Of a DNA stretch of 24,448 bases, positions 11,361 to 19,980 are shown in pieces. Position numbers and translations under genes: made by a program. The number at the start of each line of letters is the position of its first letter. Positions within the stretch are counted from its first letter, which is position 1. Source of the stretch: Nemertoderma westbladi (Eukaryota; Xenacoelomorpha; Nemertodermatida; Nemertodermatidae); assembly GCA_032718475.1 (NCBI GenBank), contig JAUCBJ010008096.1, forward strand, positions 1-24,448. The letters run 5' to 3'. The notes under the pieces were generated by a model that saw only the letters and a list, made by a program, of their open reading frames with translations, was not told the DNA's origin and ran no database searches.

Positions 11361-11731
11361 GGCACAACTCACGTAATAGGATGTGCCCCTCTCTTAGAGT
11401 GGGCTAGGTTCACTCAGTTAAGGCACAACTCACCTAATAGGATGTGCCCCTCTCTTAGAGAGGGCTAGGTTCACTCAGTTAAGGCACAACTAACCTAATA
11501 GGATGTGCCCCTCTCTTAGAGAGGGATAGGTTCACTCAGTTAAGGCACAACTCACGTAATAGGATGTGCCCCTCTCTTAGAGAGGGCTAGGTTCACTCAG
11601 TTAAGGCACAACTCACCTAATAGGATGTGCCCCTCTCTTAGAGAGGGCTAGGTTCACTCAGTTAAGGCACAACTCACCTAATAGGATATGCCCTTCCCTT
11701 AGAGCGGGTGTGGTTGACTCGGTCAATGCCT
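11361..11731 (-). repeat. 61-bp minisatellite derived from an exon end plus splice donor
   Basis: GGCACAACT recurs at 11361, 11422, 11483, 11544, 11605 and 11666, an exact 61-bp period. The last copy is diverged and overlaps the minus-strand exon at 11678-11834. On the minus strand each unit carries CCTATTA followed by a splice-donor-like hexamer. It is AG|GTGAGT in copies 11422, 11605 and 11666, AC|GTGAGT in 11361 and 11544, and AG|GTTAGT in 11483. Most units also hold a hairpin, GCCCTCTC with GAGAGGGC around TTA, with one bulged C. Because 61 is not a multiple of three and readthrough soon meets TGA, the array does not extend the reading frame. Confidence 0.9.
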
Positions 11732-11834
11732 GAGCTAACTTAGCGAAGCGTTCTGCAATCCCAGGAGTTCCCGGTTCAAATGTTTTAGTTGTTGACGCTA
11801 TCTGCTGATCAATTTCCTCCAACCGTATTAGTGC
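11678..11834 (-). CDS. probable internal coding exon, helical protein of unknown family
   Basis: On the minus strand a pyrimidine-rich stretch and CCTTAG precede the exon at 11834. The exon ends at TTAG|GTGAGT, with the donor GT at 11677-11676. Of three frames only one is open across the 157 bases: 52 codons plus one base, so the next intron would be phase 1. The product is hydrophilic with helix-like spacing (RLEEIDQQIAST near the start; AERFAKLAQALT in the middle), faintly like spectrin-type helices, but no family is claimed. Upstream exons would lie above 11834 and downstream exons below 6294, past the retrotransposon, which would then sit in the intron in the same orientation. None was found. 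It could be a relic exon. Confidence 0.5.
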
Positions 11835-12529
11835 CTAAGGAATATTAAAAAATGATGTTATTAGTGTGATAATGAATGATATTTCTACAATAATCATTTT
11901 TCGAAGTGCGGTTTTACAATCTGTACTAAATCAACCATATGACCTCAGCAGTTCTCAGTAAATGTCTTCGCACCTTCAGTTTTTACCGTTGAATTTCACT
12001 TCCACGCCGCGCTTTACGCGGCCAATTCATGTCATTTAATTTAAACCACTCCCGGTTGAAGTTAGTGTCATGCATGGTGAGGGTGTGAACTGTGTTTTTT
12101 ATAGATTGCCTGATTTTGGTGAGTCACCGTTGCCCAAGTAACTGTATTCTCACACACCATTGGGTGAGTATTCCCACACCACCACCGTAGCATTTACCAC
12201 AGTGGAATCGCTACTGAATTGAATATATTGCAGAGCGTTCCAATCAAATACGCTACTGAGTACAGAACAACACATAAATCCTCAGTTGAACGGTAATGAC
12301 CCCGTTACGCCCTCTCCTACAGAATAAGTAGAACTTATTATTTTTCTTCATAATATCGTTTGTTCTCAGTCCATACCACAGGTTTAGTATAATTAGTTCA
12401 GCTTCTGTGAATTCAGTAGCGGAAATTATTACCGCAATCTACTACGTTTTCAAAGAAACTGTACTCGTAATCACATGACTACAATGGTCGGGTGATGGGG
12501 GATGGAAATCTCCATCTTGTGTAACCAGA
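11835..12529. other. non-coding stretch between the minus-strand exon and knottin gene 1
   Basis: No open frame or recognised element is visible. A short GC hairpin, CCGCG with CGCGG around CTTTA, lies at 12007-12021. The probable upstream intron of the minus-strand exon occupies the start of this stretch. Confidence 0.45.
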
Positions 12530-12561
12530 CAAAAAGACTCCACTGTACGCATGAACTCTAA

Positions 12562-12594
12562 AGTGGCGCCGCAATTCTCTTTGTAACATATGTG
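12562..12594 (+). promoter_or_regulatory. conserved upstream block of knottin gene 1
   Basis: AGTGGCGCC begins 274 bp before the start codon and is followed by a nearly identical ATTCTCT-TGTAACATATG stretch. The same block lies 282 bp before the start codon of gene 2 (17370-17402). The surrounding sequence has drifted much more. This suggests a retained promoter element, though its factor is unknown. Confidence 0.5.
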
Positions 12595-12730
12595 AGTTTG
12601 TGTTACTGTATTTGTTGCTTCTGGTCAAGACAATGAAATACCATGCAATTGTATTTTTTTTAATAAAATAAAACAAGGAAATTAATCCAAACACCAGATT
12701 GCCGGATATTACGTCAAACTGACAAGATAT

Positions 12731-12737
12731 TATATAA
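12731..12737 (+). promoter_or_regulatory. TATA-box candidate, knottin gene 1
   Basis: TATATAA lies 99 bp before the start codon. Gene 2 has the same heptamer 128 bp before its own start. The region is AT-rich, so chance is possible. Confidence 0.4.
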
Positions 12738-12835
12738 CAATTGTAACTATAATTAAAAATCTCATAATGCGATAAAAATATATAACATTAAATTCCATAA
12801 ATAAAAATTAGTATATGCGCGAAGATTTTATAAAG

Positions 12836-12916
12836 ATGACGAAGTTAACGGTGTTCCTAGTTCTGTTTGCGTTGGTTGTCTTTATGGACCAGCCTTCCGT
12901 GGTAACATCGGGTCTA
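12836..12916 (+). CDS. secreted knottin-like peptide gene 1, exon 1 (signal peptide)
   Basis: The ATG at 12836 opens 27 codons that end in phase 0 at a consensus donor, GTAAGT (12917-12922). The product is a classic signal peptide: a lysine near the start, then the hydrophobic core VFLVLFALVVF, then MDQPS and a small-residue stretch suited to signal peptidase cleavage. The paralogous exon at 17652-17732 is identical at 22 of 27 residues and 67 of 81 bases. Upstream lie a TATATAA and a block conserved between the paralogues. Exon 2 follows 2854 bp downstream. The gene therefore makes a short secreted precursor of 64 residues in all. Family and target are unknown. Confidence 0.85.
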
Positions 12917-13553
12917 GTAAGTTAATTAATTATGTTCAAATAGAGGTAGAGCCGTTAATTTTGATATCACCAGCAAGTTTGTAGATTTCGTTGATAAATG
13001 TCAGAAATATACGGTGGATGAAAGCTACCGAAATAATTTACTGCTTTATACTTTTGACCAGGAAGTTATCTCTCTTAAACCATTAACCTCATCATTGAAC
13101 ACTGTATAGACAACTATTTTAAATATGTTGGAGATACAGTATTTGTATTATTTGTACAGCAGAAAAATCATCAAAATGACACTATGGTCATGGTGACTTG
13201 AAATGTTATTATTATTATATTATTATATATTATATATTTTTACAAGAAAGAAACAAGTTGATAAATGCACAAATGAATTAATCAAATATTGAATATACTG
13301 GCGCTGGGGGCCATAACCCTCTATCAAAAAAAGAAAATGGACAATAAAGTAAACACAAATGCAATTACTGAATGTAGAATGTTACTGAATGTACTGAATG
13401 TTATTGGAGAATCACCCGGAGAATGCATCGCGCGACTATCCAATGAAATCATTTGGGTCTACCTTGATGTACATCGCATATAATAGGGCCTAGAATGTAC
13501 AGTTGTATCGGAAGAAAGACCTTCCACAAGAATTGAATAACATCGGTTGTGTG
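12917..13553 (+). other. 5' part of intron 1, knottin gene 1
   Basis: The intron begins with GTAAGT. This part is AT-rich, with a TTA/TATA patch near 13205-13240 and a short T-rich/A-rich region. A 64-codon open frame here has no recognised features. The minisatellite takes over at about 13554. Confidence 0.6.
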
Positions 13554-15670
13554 TTTTCGATGTTGTGCTAAGGTTTTCGATGTTCTGCTAAGGTTTTCGG
13601 TGTTCTGCTAAGGTTTTCGGTGTTGTGCGAAGGTATTCGATGTTGTGCGAAGGTTTTCGATGTTGTGGGTAGTTTTTCGAGGTGCTTTGTAGTTTATTGA
13701 TGTTGTGCGTAGGTTTTCGATGTTGTGGGTAGTTTTTCGAGGTGTTTTGTAGTTTATTGATGTTGTGCGTAGGTTTTCGATGTTGTGGGTAGTTTTTCGA
13801 GGTGTTTTGTAGTTTATTGATGTTGTGCGTAGGTTTTCGATGTTGTGCTAAGGTTTTCGATGTTGTGCTAAGGTTTTCTATGTTGTGCTAAGGTTTTGAT
13901 GTTGTGCTAAGGTTTTCGATGTTGTGTTAAGGTTTTCGATGGATTGTGCTAAGGTTTTCGATGTTGTGCTAAGGTTTTCGATGTTGTGCTAAGGTTTTCG
14001 ATGTTGTGCGTAGGTTTTCGATGTTGTGGGTAGTTTTTCGAGGTGTTTTGTAGTTTATTGATGTTGTGCGTAGGTTTTCGATGTTGTGGGTAGCTTTTCG
14101 AGGTGTTTTGTAGTTCATTGATGTTGTGCGTAGGTTTTCGATGTTGTGGGTAGTTTTTCGAGGTGTTTTGTAGTTTATTGATGTTGTGCGTAGGTTTTCG
14201 ATGTTGTGGGTAGTTTTTCGAGGTGTTACGTAGTTTATTGATGTTGTGCGTAGGTTTTCGATGTTGTGGGTAGTTTTTCGAGGTGTTTTGTAGTTTATTG
14301 ATGTTGTGCGTAGGTTTTCGATGTTGTGGCTAGTTTTTCGAGGTGTTTTGTAGTTTATTGATGTTGTGCGTAGGTTTTCGATGTTGTGGGTAGTTTTTCG
14401 AGGTGTTACGTAGTTTATTGATGTTGTGCGTAGGTTTTCGATGTTGTGGGTAGTTTTTCGAGGTGTTTTGTAGTTTATTGATGTTGTGCGTAGGTTTTCG
14501 ATGTTGTGGCTAGTTTTTCGAGGTGTTTTGTAGTTTATTGATGTTGTGCGTAGGTTTTCGATGTTGTGGGTAGTTTTTCGAGGTGTTTTGTAGTTTATTG
14601 ATGTTGTGCGTAGGTTTTCGATGTTGTGCTAAGGTTTTCGATGTTGTGCTAAGTTTTTCTATGTTGTGCTAAGGTTTTGATGTTGTGCTAAGGTTTTCGA
14701 TGTTGTGTTAAGGTTTTCGATGGATTGTGCTAAGGTTTTCGATGTTGTGCTAAGGTTTTCGATGTTGTGCTAAGGTTTTCGATGTTGTGCGTAGGTTTTC
14801 GATGTTGTGGGTAGTTTTTCGAGGTGTTTTGTAGTTCATTGATGTTGTGCGTAGGTTTTCGATGTTGTGGGTAGTTTTTCGAGGTGTTTTGTAGTTTATT
14901 GATGTTGGGGTAAGGTTTTCGATGTTGTGCTAAGGTTTTCGATGTTGTGCGTAGGTTTTCGATGTTGTGGGTAGTTTTTCGAGGTGTTTTGTAGTTCATT
15001 GATGTTGTGCGTAGGTTTTCGATGTTGTGGGTAGTTTTTCGAGGTGTTTTGTAGTTTATTGATGTTGGGGTAAGGTTTTCGATGTTGTGCGTAGGTTTTC
15101 GATGTTGTGGGTAGTTTTTCGAGGTGTTACGTAGTTTATTGATGTTGTGCGTAGGTTTTCGATGTTGTGGGTAGTTTTTCGAGGTGTTTTGTAGTTTATT
15201 GATGTTGTGCGTAGGTTTTCGATGTTGTGGGTAGTTTTTCGAGGTGTTTCGTAGTTTATTGATGTTGTGCGTAGGTTTTCGATGTTGTGGGTAGTTTTTC
15301 GAGGTGTTTCGTAGTTTATTGATGTTGTGCGTAGGTTTTCGATGTTGTGGGTAGCTTTTCGAGGTGTTTTGTAGTTTATTGATGTTGTGCGTAGGTTTTC
15401 GATGTTGTGGGTAGCTTTTCGAGGTGTTTTGTAGTTTATTGATGTTGTGCGTAGGTTTTCGATGTTGTGGGTAGTTTTTCGAGGTGTTTCGTAGATTATT
15501 GATGTTGTGCGTAGGTTTTCGATGTTGTGGGTAGTTTTTCGAGGTGTTTCGTAGTTTATTGATGTTGTGCGTAGGTTTTCGATGTTGTGGGTAGCTTTTC
15601 GAGGTGTTTTGTAGTTTATTGATGTTGTGCGTAGGTTTTCGATGTTGTGGGTAGTTTTTCGAAGTTCTTT
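13554..15670. repeat. intronic minisatellite, 20-bp units organised as a 60-bp higher-order repeat
   Basis: The basic word is TTTTCGATGTTGTGC plus TAAGG or GTAGG (20 bp). Most of the array is a 60-bp unit of three diverged 20-mers, including GTAGTTTTTCGAGGTGTTTTG and TTATTGATGTTGTGC, in fixed register. A rare variant, TCGATGGATTGTGC, occurs near 13937 and again near 14717, about 780 bp or thirteen units apart, so a large block was itself duplicated. The array fills about three quarters of intron 1 of knottin gene 1. A minus-strand open frame at 14730-14999 is a by-product of the 60-bp period. Confidence 0.93.
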
Positions 15671-15770
15671 TTCAACGTTTCATGTGGTTGTCACGAGTGA
15701 TGCAGGGCAGCTAGTGTATAGGTCTGAGGAACATTACAGCCGTTACTAAATAAATCATTTTATTTTGCAG

Positions 15771-15884
15771 GCGCGGTTGCGTCAGACATTCACGATCTGT
15801 CTAACGGCTGGAAGTGATTGTAACCCGGGTGCAGACCAGTGTTGTGGTGGTTGCGGTGGTAATAATAAGTGCAGCACTAACTAG
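15771..15884 (+). CDS. secreted knottin-like peptide gene 1, exon 2 (six-cysteine domain)
   Basis: A strong acceptor (TATTTTGCAG, ending 15770) opens 37 codons ending in TAG at 15882-15884, in phase 0 with exon 1. Cysteines are at exon codons 10, 17, 24, 25, 28 and 34, giving C-x6-C-x6-CC-x2-C-x5-C. This is the C-C-CC-C-C order typical of inhibitor cystine knot peptides, as in O-superfamily conotoxins, many spider toxins and some nemertean peptides. Loops 4 to 6 are rich in Gly and Asn. A short arginine-containing leader precedes the first cysteine and may be a cleaved propeptide. There is no C-terminal amidation glycine. The role is not shown: toxin, antimicrobial and signalling uses are all possible for this fold. 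Confidence 0.85.
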   Translation, partial: ARLRQTFTICLTAGSDCNPGADQCCGGCGGNNKCSTN

Positions 15885-16642
15885 TGTCAATGTTGTTTAT
15901 TCTCTGACAAGCGGCTTTGACAACGAAACTCCAACGAAACGAATAATATTTAATACTATATTATATTATGTAATAGTGGTGATGGTGTAAATATCTCAAT
16001 AATTAACATTAATTATTTTTAACGCAGGGGAAACGTAGATGACGATGAATTATAATAATGAGGCGAAAACATATACGATATTTCCTATAAAAAACATTAA
16101 AAAAAACTCTAATTAACTTTTACTAACGCATATTTGTAAAAACATATACTACCATGGCCTACTATATATACGGCCTCAATGTTGTCGATTTGGCCTAAAA
16201 AAAAAAGGCCAGTTTTTTTTTACACTATTTTGATATGGGGAGAGTTCTATAAATTTTCATTTGCTGCAATTTGGTCAACGGTCGTAATTGAAGCATCCTC
16301 GTTAAGTAAGATACAAAATTTTATGGTAGCTAGTGTTTTAGGTAGGTTTAGCTAGTAATTTCAACACTGATTCCGACCTCCCTCTATAAATATTTTGTAG
16401 TAGCTAGTATAATATGTGGTATAGAGTCTGATTGGAGATGTGTTCATTGTTCTTGACACAATAAACCCGGCGCAGCATTCTTGTATTCGGTATAGTAAAA
16501 TAAAGTGATACTTTAGTTCATTAGCAATACTTAATTTCCCTAGATTAGTGATATAAAGACTTTCTATCAATAAAATATGTTGCAATATAGTATTCAGTTA
16601 TAAACTATTTAATCATTTCGACAACGTAATGTGATAGTATAA
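15885..16642 (+). other. 3' region of knottin gene 1 and intergenic sequence
   Basis: A segment at about 15977-16027 (GGTGATGGTGTAAATATCT, then AATTATTTTTAACGCAG) matches the region just past the poly(A) signal of gene 2. Where gene 2 has AATAAA, gene 1 has TAATAG (15971-15976). An AATAAT occurs at 15942-15947 and an AATAAA at 16460-16465. An A10 run flanked by GGCCT and GGCC lies near 16192-16210. No other gene was recognised. Confidence 0.6.
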
Positions 16643-16656
16643 AGGTCAAAAGGTCA
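16643..16656 (+). promoter_or_regulatory. direct repeat of nuclear-receptor half sites (DR2 type)
   Basis: AGGTCA, two A, AGGTCA. This is the form bound by some RXR/RAR-class nuclear receptors. It lies about 1 kb upstream of knottin gene 2. One 14-base match in a long window is weak evidence. Confidence 0.3.
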
Positions 16657-16725
16657 AATTCAAATAAAGACTAAAATTTTGGAACTGGCGTATCTCTTTT
16701 TGCTCACATTAGACTGTAGTGGTCT

Positions 16726-16791
16726 CACCGATACAGCGGTCGAATTGGAACCTGGCTTCACCGATACAGCGGTCGAATTGGAACCTGGCTT
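16726..16791 (+). repeat. perfect 33-bp tandem duplication
   Basis: The 33-bp segment 16726-16758 is repeated exactly at 16759-16791. It lies in an open frame (16679-16900), where the copy adds eleven residues containing DTAVELEPG. A donor-like CGA|GTGAGT follows near 16823. There is no ATG, no recognised domain and no acceptor that is convincing, so it is reported as a repeat rather than as a gene. Confidence 0.75.
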
Positions 16792-16829
16792 CGCTTCAGC
16801 TGCGGAAGTAAAGATCAGTTACCGAGTGA

Positions 16830-17334
16830 GTAATTTACCCTTGGGTTGGTACATTTGTCGCCTTTGTTGTCATACATCCTTTGTAGATACCAACTCGTGA
16901 ACACTCTAACTCTTAAGTTGTATCCATCAGATCAGCTTGAAAGAAATTCCATTCCGATTGAGTGTTAAAGTAGAGGAAGTACAGATCTTATAAACTTTGG
17001 TAATTGTTGCCCAAGCTTTGGATCCATCATTTTCCTTTGGAGCCAATGTATGAGATTTGGATCCACGAGCCATCATGTCATTCCATCCATCGAGCGATTT
17101 TCAAAGTAGTAATTATTATAATGAAACACTGTAAGCCGCTTCCTTCAAACTAGGCAACAAAAAGTAAGACAACTAGTGACAGTTGACAGTAAACCCTTCC
17201 TACCAGTTAGTTGTGCGGCTATCAAATAACTTTAATTGATTTCGGCTCGGAATCCTCATCAATGGATAAGAACGTAACCGTTGACAAACCAACACCAGTT
17301 GCACCGAAGTCAAACAATTTTAAGAAAGCGATAA
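16830..17334. other. intergenic sequence before knottin gene 2
   Basis: No open frame, repeat or recognised element was found in this moderately AT-rich stretch. Confidence 0.4.
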
Positions 17335-17369
17335 AAAAAAACTCCACTACACACACGGATACTTAGTAG

Positions 17370-17402
17370 AGTGGCGCCACCATTCTCTCTGTAACATATG
17401 CG
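17370..17402 (+). promoter_or_regulatory. conserved upstream block of knottin gene 2
   Basis: AGTGGCGCC followed by ATTCTCT-TGTAACATATG matches 12562-12594 upstream of gene 1. Similarity begins at an ACTCCACT near 17341, which matches one near 12537, so the duplication boundary is close by. Confidence 0.5.
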
Positions 17403-17517
17403 CGTTTACGATACCAAATACATTAAAGACAATTACACAGTAATTTCCTATTATTTAACTGTGTAAAAGGGACCGCAGATTGGGCGAAATATCAAAGGAA
17501 AAGCTGTCACATTGGTT

Positions 17518-17524
17518 TATATAA
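17518..17524 (+). promoter_or_regulatory. TATA-box candidate, knottin gene 2
   Basis: TATATAA lies 128 bp before the start codon, at a similar place to that of gene 1. Confidence 0.4.
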
Positions 17525-17651
17525 TCACAACGTTTATCGAATTCAAACATTTCGAAGTATTTTTATTTTATTGTTGCAATAAAAAGACACTATTATTCAA
17601 TAAATAAACAATAGCCCTATTGCCTTGTTTGTATACAAACATTTTAGAAAG

Positions 17652-17732
17652 ATGTCTAAACTAGCAGTGTTCCTAGTTCTGTTTGCGTTGGTGGTGTTTA
17701 TGGACCAGCCATCCTTGGTCACATCGGCGCCA
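17652..17732 (+). CDS. secreted knottin-like peptide gene 2, exon 1 (signal peptide)
   Basis: The ATG at 17652 starts 27 codons ending in phase 0 at GTAAGT (17733-17738). The core VFLVLFALVVFMDQPS is shared exactly with gene 1. Five residues differ, at positions 2, 5, 22, 26 and 27. The end of the exon offers a TSA site for signal peptidase. Exon 2 follows after a 4057-bp intron (17733-21789), giving a precursor of 63 residues. This gene keeps both a TATA-like box upstream and a canonical poly(A) signal downstream, so it looks intact and expressible. Confidence 0.85.
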
Positions 17733-17738
17733 GTAAGT

Positions 17739-17860
17739 TATTTCAGCACGTAATAGAGAATGCAAGTCATTTTATAATATTGCGATTATTTTAACTTTTA
17801 ACAAGGATTGTAGTAGAAGCGATTAATATAATATAAACTCTCCAAGGTTCCGTTACCATT
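17739..17860 (+). other. start of intron 1, knottin gene 2
   Basis: Plain AT-rich intron sequence follows the donor. Nothing was recognised before the SINE-like element. Confidence 0.5.
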
Positions 17861-18150
17861 AGTACATCGGTAGAACGGTGTAGAGGGTAGTCGACATGGT
17901 TTCTCTATCTACACAAAACTCTCTTGGGATTATCCACATATCTCCGAAGGTTGTGGGTTCGACCCTCTCTGGCCTACCTGACTTCTGACTACCCTGGCAC
18001 CTATGCCAGGGTAGCTTTAGCTTCGGCACTAATGATTTTAAGGGACTTGCCAGAACTTATCTGTGCCTTGCATCTTTAAATGTAGCTAAATGAGTACTGG
18101 AGATTCCTCTGGGGAGTATAAGTTCTGGGGGGACCGCAATGAAATAAATC
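17861..18150 (+). mobile_element. candidate tRNA-derived SINE
   Basis: GGGTTCGACCC at 17955-17965 is close to the RNA polymerase III B box. A weaker A-box-like GGTAGAACGG lies about 80 bp upstream, further than in a normal tRNA. A perfect 11-bp hairpin follows (CTACCCTGGCA, 17989-17999, with its complement at 18004-18014, 4-base loop). The element would end in AATGAAATAAA near 18138-18148. Boundaries are approximate and no target-site duplication was identified. Confidence 0.4.
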
Positions 18151-18650
18151 GACAAACTTTGTGCGTAATCCCTGGCCTAATGGTTTAAGTTAAATTTCCT
18201 TTTTACTTTAACCCCACATAGTAAAATAATGTAGCACATAATATTACTGTTACTATACGCAAATGCATTCTTTGATAACTGTAGACCATTTCACCGATAG
18301 AATTATCCTGTGACAGATATAATGTTCTGTTATGGTAGATAATAAACTTCTCAAGGTTGAATCAATTTCCTACACCAACACAACAGTGCTGCTAATGAAA
18401 CTGTTGATGTACAGTATAATAAGGATAGTACAATAATCTTCAAAGAGCTGCTTATGGGATAGAACAACAGGCTTTTCTTCCATTATTCCTAGAGAGTTAA
18501 ATGCATGTTTCCCTTTCAGATCAAGCATGCCTTGTGAGAAATTCTCAGTCCAGCGAGAAATTCAGGAAATTTTCAGGAATTCACCCCTTTTGCTAAGGGT
18601 CAAGGCTGAATCATCGTCGTTGAAGCACTCGACCACGCAGTCAGTGTTTG
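18151..18650 (+). other. intron sequence, knottin gene 2
   Basis: Nothing recognised. A pyrimidine-rich TTTCCCTTTCAG near 18508-18519 resembles an acceptor, but no open exon follows. Confidence 0.4.
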
Positions 18651-18830
18651 GCACTCACTTCACACAATGAGAGTTAGGCATTCACACCCCCATAGTTAGG
18701 CATTCACACAGTCAGAGTTGGGGACTCACTTCACACAATGAGAGTTAGGCATTCACACCCCATAGTTATTAGGCATTCACACAGTCAGGTTTACACATTC
18801 ACACAGTCAGAGTTAGTTAGGTATTGAGTA
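18651..18830. repeat. short tandem repeat of ATTCACAC/ACTCACTTCACAC blocks
   Basis: ACTCACTTCACACAATGAG at 18653 recurs at 18724 (71-bp period). The shorter word TTAGGCATTCACAC recurs several times within and after it. The copies are irregular. Confidence 0.7.
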
Positions 18831-18995
18831 AATTGAAATCTGCTGCGACTTGGTAAGCTATTATTCTTCTTGCTTACTGGAAGAAAGAGCCAACCAAATG
18901 TTATATCAGAAACTAACAGCAGAATCTCCAGGTGTAACGGGTGCGGTGGCAGTATATAAAGTTAGAGAAGACCACCAATAATAGTCCTATTCTAC

Positions 18996-19026
18996 ATATA
19001 TTTATTATTATTATTATTATTATTAT
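18996..19026 (+). repeat. (ATT)n microsatellite
   Basis: About nine ATT/TTA triplets run between CATATAT and GACTATC. Confidence 0.85.
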
Positions 19027-19052
19027 GACTATCTTGATTAATAAAAATGTAT

Positions 19053-19287
19053 GCCCATGTGAAGAATACCAGGATTTCACTTTTCGGTCGACTTTTTATT
19101 GGAATTTTATATATGAAGATTATTTATTCTTTTAAATTTATCTTTCTTAAGTGTTTTATAGCGCTTATTTCTGTTTATATTATTATTTTTCACTTATTCA
19201 GAATACTAATTCGTTTATTGTTTTGGTTAGATTCAGCCCTTCTGTAACCTGTGTTTTTGGTGAAAGTCTGGTATTCTTCACATGGGG
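19053..19287. mobile_element. MITE-like element with 28-bp terminal inverted repeats
   Basis: GCCCATGTGAAGAATACCAG followed by GATTTCAC (19053-19080) is the near-perfect reverse complement of 19260-19287, with about three mismatches in 28. The 235-bp body is AT-rich and has no transposase. A further lone copy of the terminal sequence lies at 21553-21578. The target-site duplication is unclear. Confidence 0.6.
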
Positions 19288-19600
19288 TAACCGCAGCAAA
19301 GTGTGACGGGATCCGAGTTGGCAAAAGAAACCGACCGGTGTGTGTGTGTTTGAGTCGTATGGAGAATACGCGTCGCCGCGTTTGCTAGGCTACTGAAAGG
19401 CTGTGGTTGGAACTGAAAGGCCGAAGGCCGTTGAAATAACTGAGTTTGTAGTTATTGCTGTTCGTAATATCTGATAGTCAGTCTAATATAACACGAAGTG
19501 GGGCCTTCGCGCAGCACGTGACTTAAATTTAATTTAAGTACTAATTCGAAAGTATTACTGTATTAGCAAATTTTAAGCAGATTTCGCCTAATCACTTTTT
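19288..19600 (+). other. intron sequence, knottin gene 2
   Basis: A higher-GC patch near 19290-19440 includes a GTGTGTGTGT stretch. There is no open frame or recognised element. Confidence 0.4.
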
Positions 19601-19980
19601 ACCTCTTTCATTTCTATTCAGACATTTCTGACTCTAGCGGTATAGTGAGAACTGAAGATGGATTAGGGTCTCCAGCCCCACAAAGACACAGCCTATGGAT
19701 GAATAGTACATACGTACATCGGCCAAGTTTCATCTTGAATAACGGATAACGAAATGAGAGACGGATCTCACTTTCAGAAATTTCGTCGTATAGCGGCAGA
19801 CCGATTAAATCTCTCCCCCCCCCCCCCCCCCCCCCCACAAAGACGCAGCATGTGGTCCAGAATATATGGCAAGATTCAGCTTAAACTGATTAAAATCAAT
19901 GAGACGGGAGAATCTATTCACTTTCAGGCATAAAGTAGTCCTATAGCGGGTGACTGTTGAACTGATTTTCAACAAAACAA
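19601..19980. repeat. diverged single copies of the CTAGCGG-type repeat
   Basis: Segments resembling the half units of the later 315-bp repeat begin near 19611, 19768 and 19920. Each has a TTTCA-TTTCAG-ACA lead-in and a CTAGCGG or TATAGCGG core. A run of 22 C (19815-19836) replaces a CCAGCCCCACAAAG-like segment. They look like older, unhomogenised relatives of the array that follows. Confidence 0.65.
19815..19836 (+). repeat. poly(C) tract, 22 bases
   Basis: An uninterrupted C run between TCT and ACAAAG. The exact length is uncertain. Confidence 0.9.

Noticed and set aside
11361-11731. CRISPR-like array of repeats.
   Set aside because: The units are contiguous 61-bp copies without variable spacers, and the sequence is eukaryotic.
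14730-14999. Minus-strand frame with a 20-residue repeat.
   Set aside because: The 60-bp repeat period is a multiple of three, which keeps frames open by chance. It lies within an intron of a plus-strand gene.
16679-16900. Possible small gene with a hydrophobic start and a duplicated segment.
   Set aside because: There is no ATG at the start, no convincing acceptor and no homology, so only the DNA duplication is reported.
17861-18000. A functional tRNA gene.
   Set aside because: Only the B box is good. The spacing to any A box is too long and no cloverleaf with an acceptor stem could be drawn.
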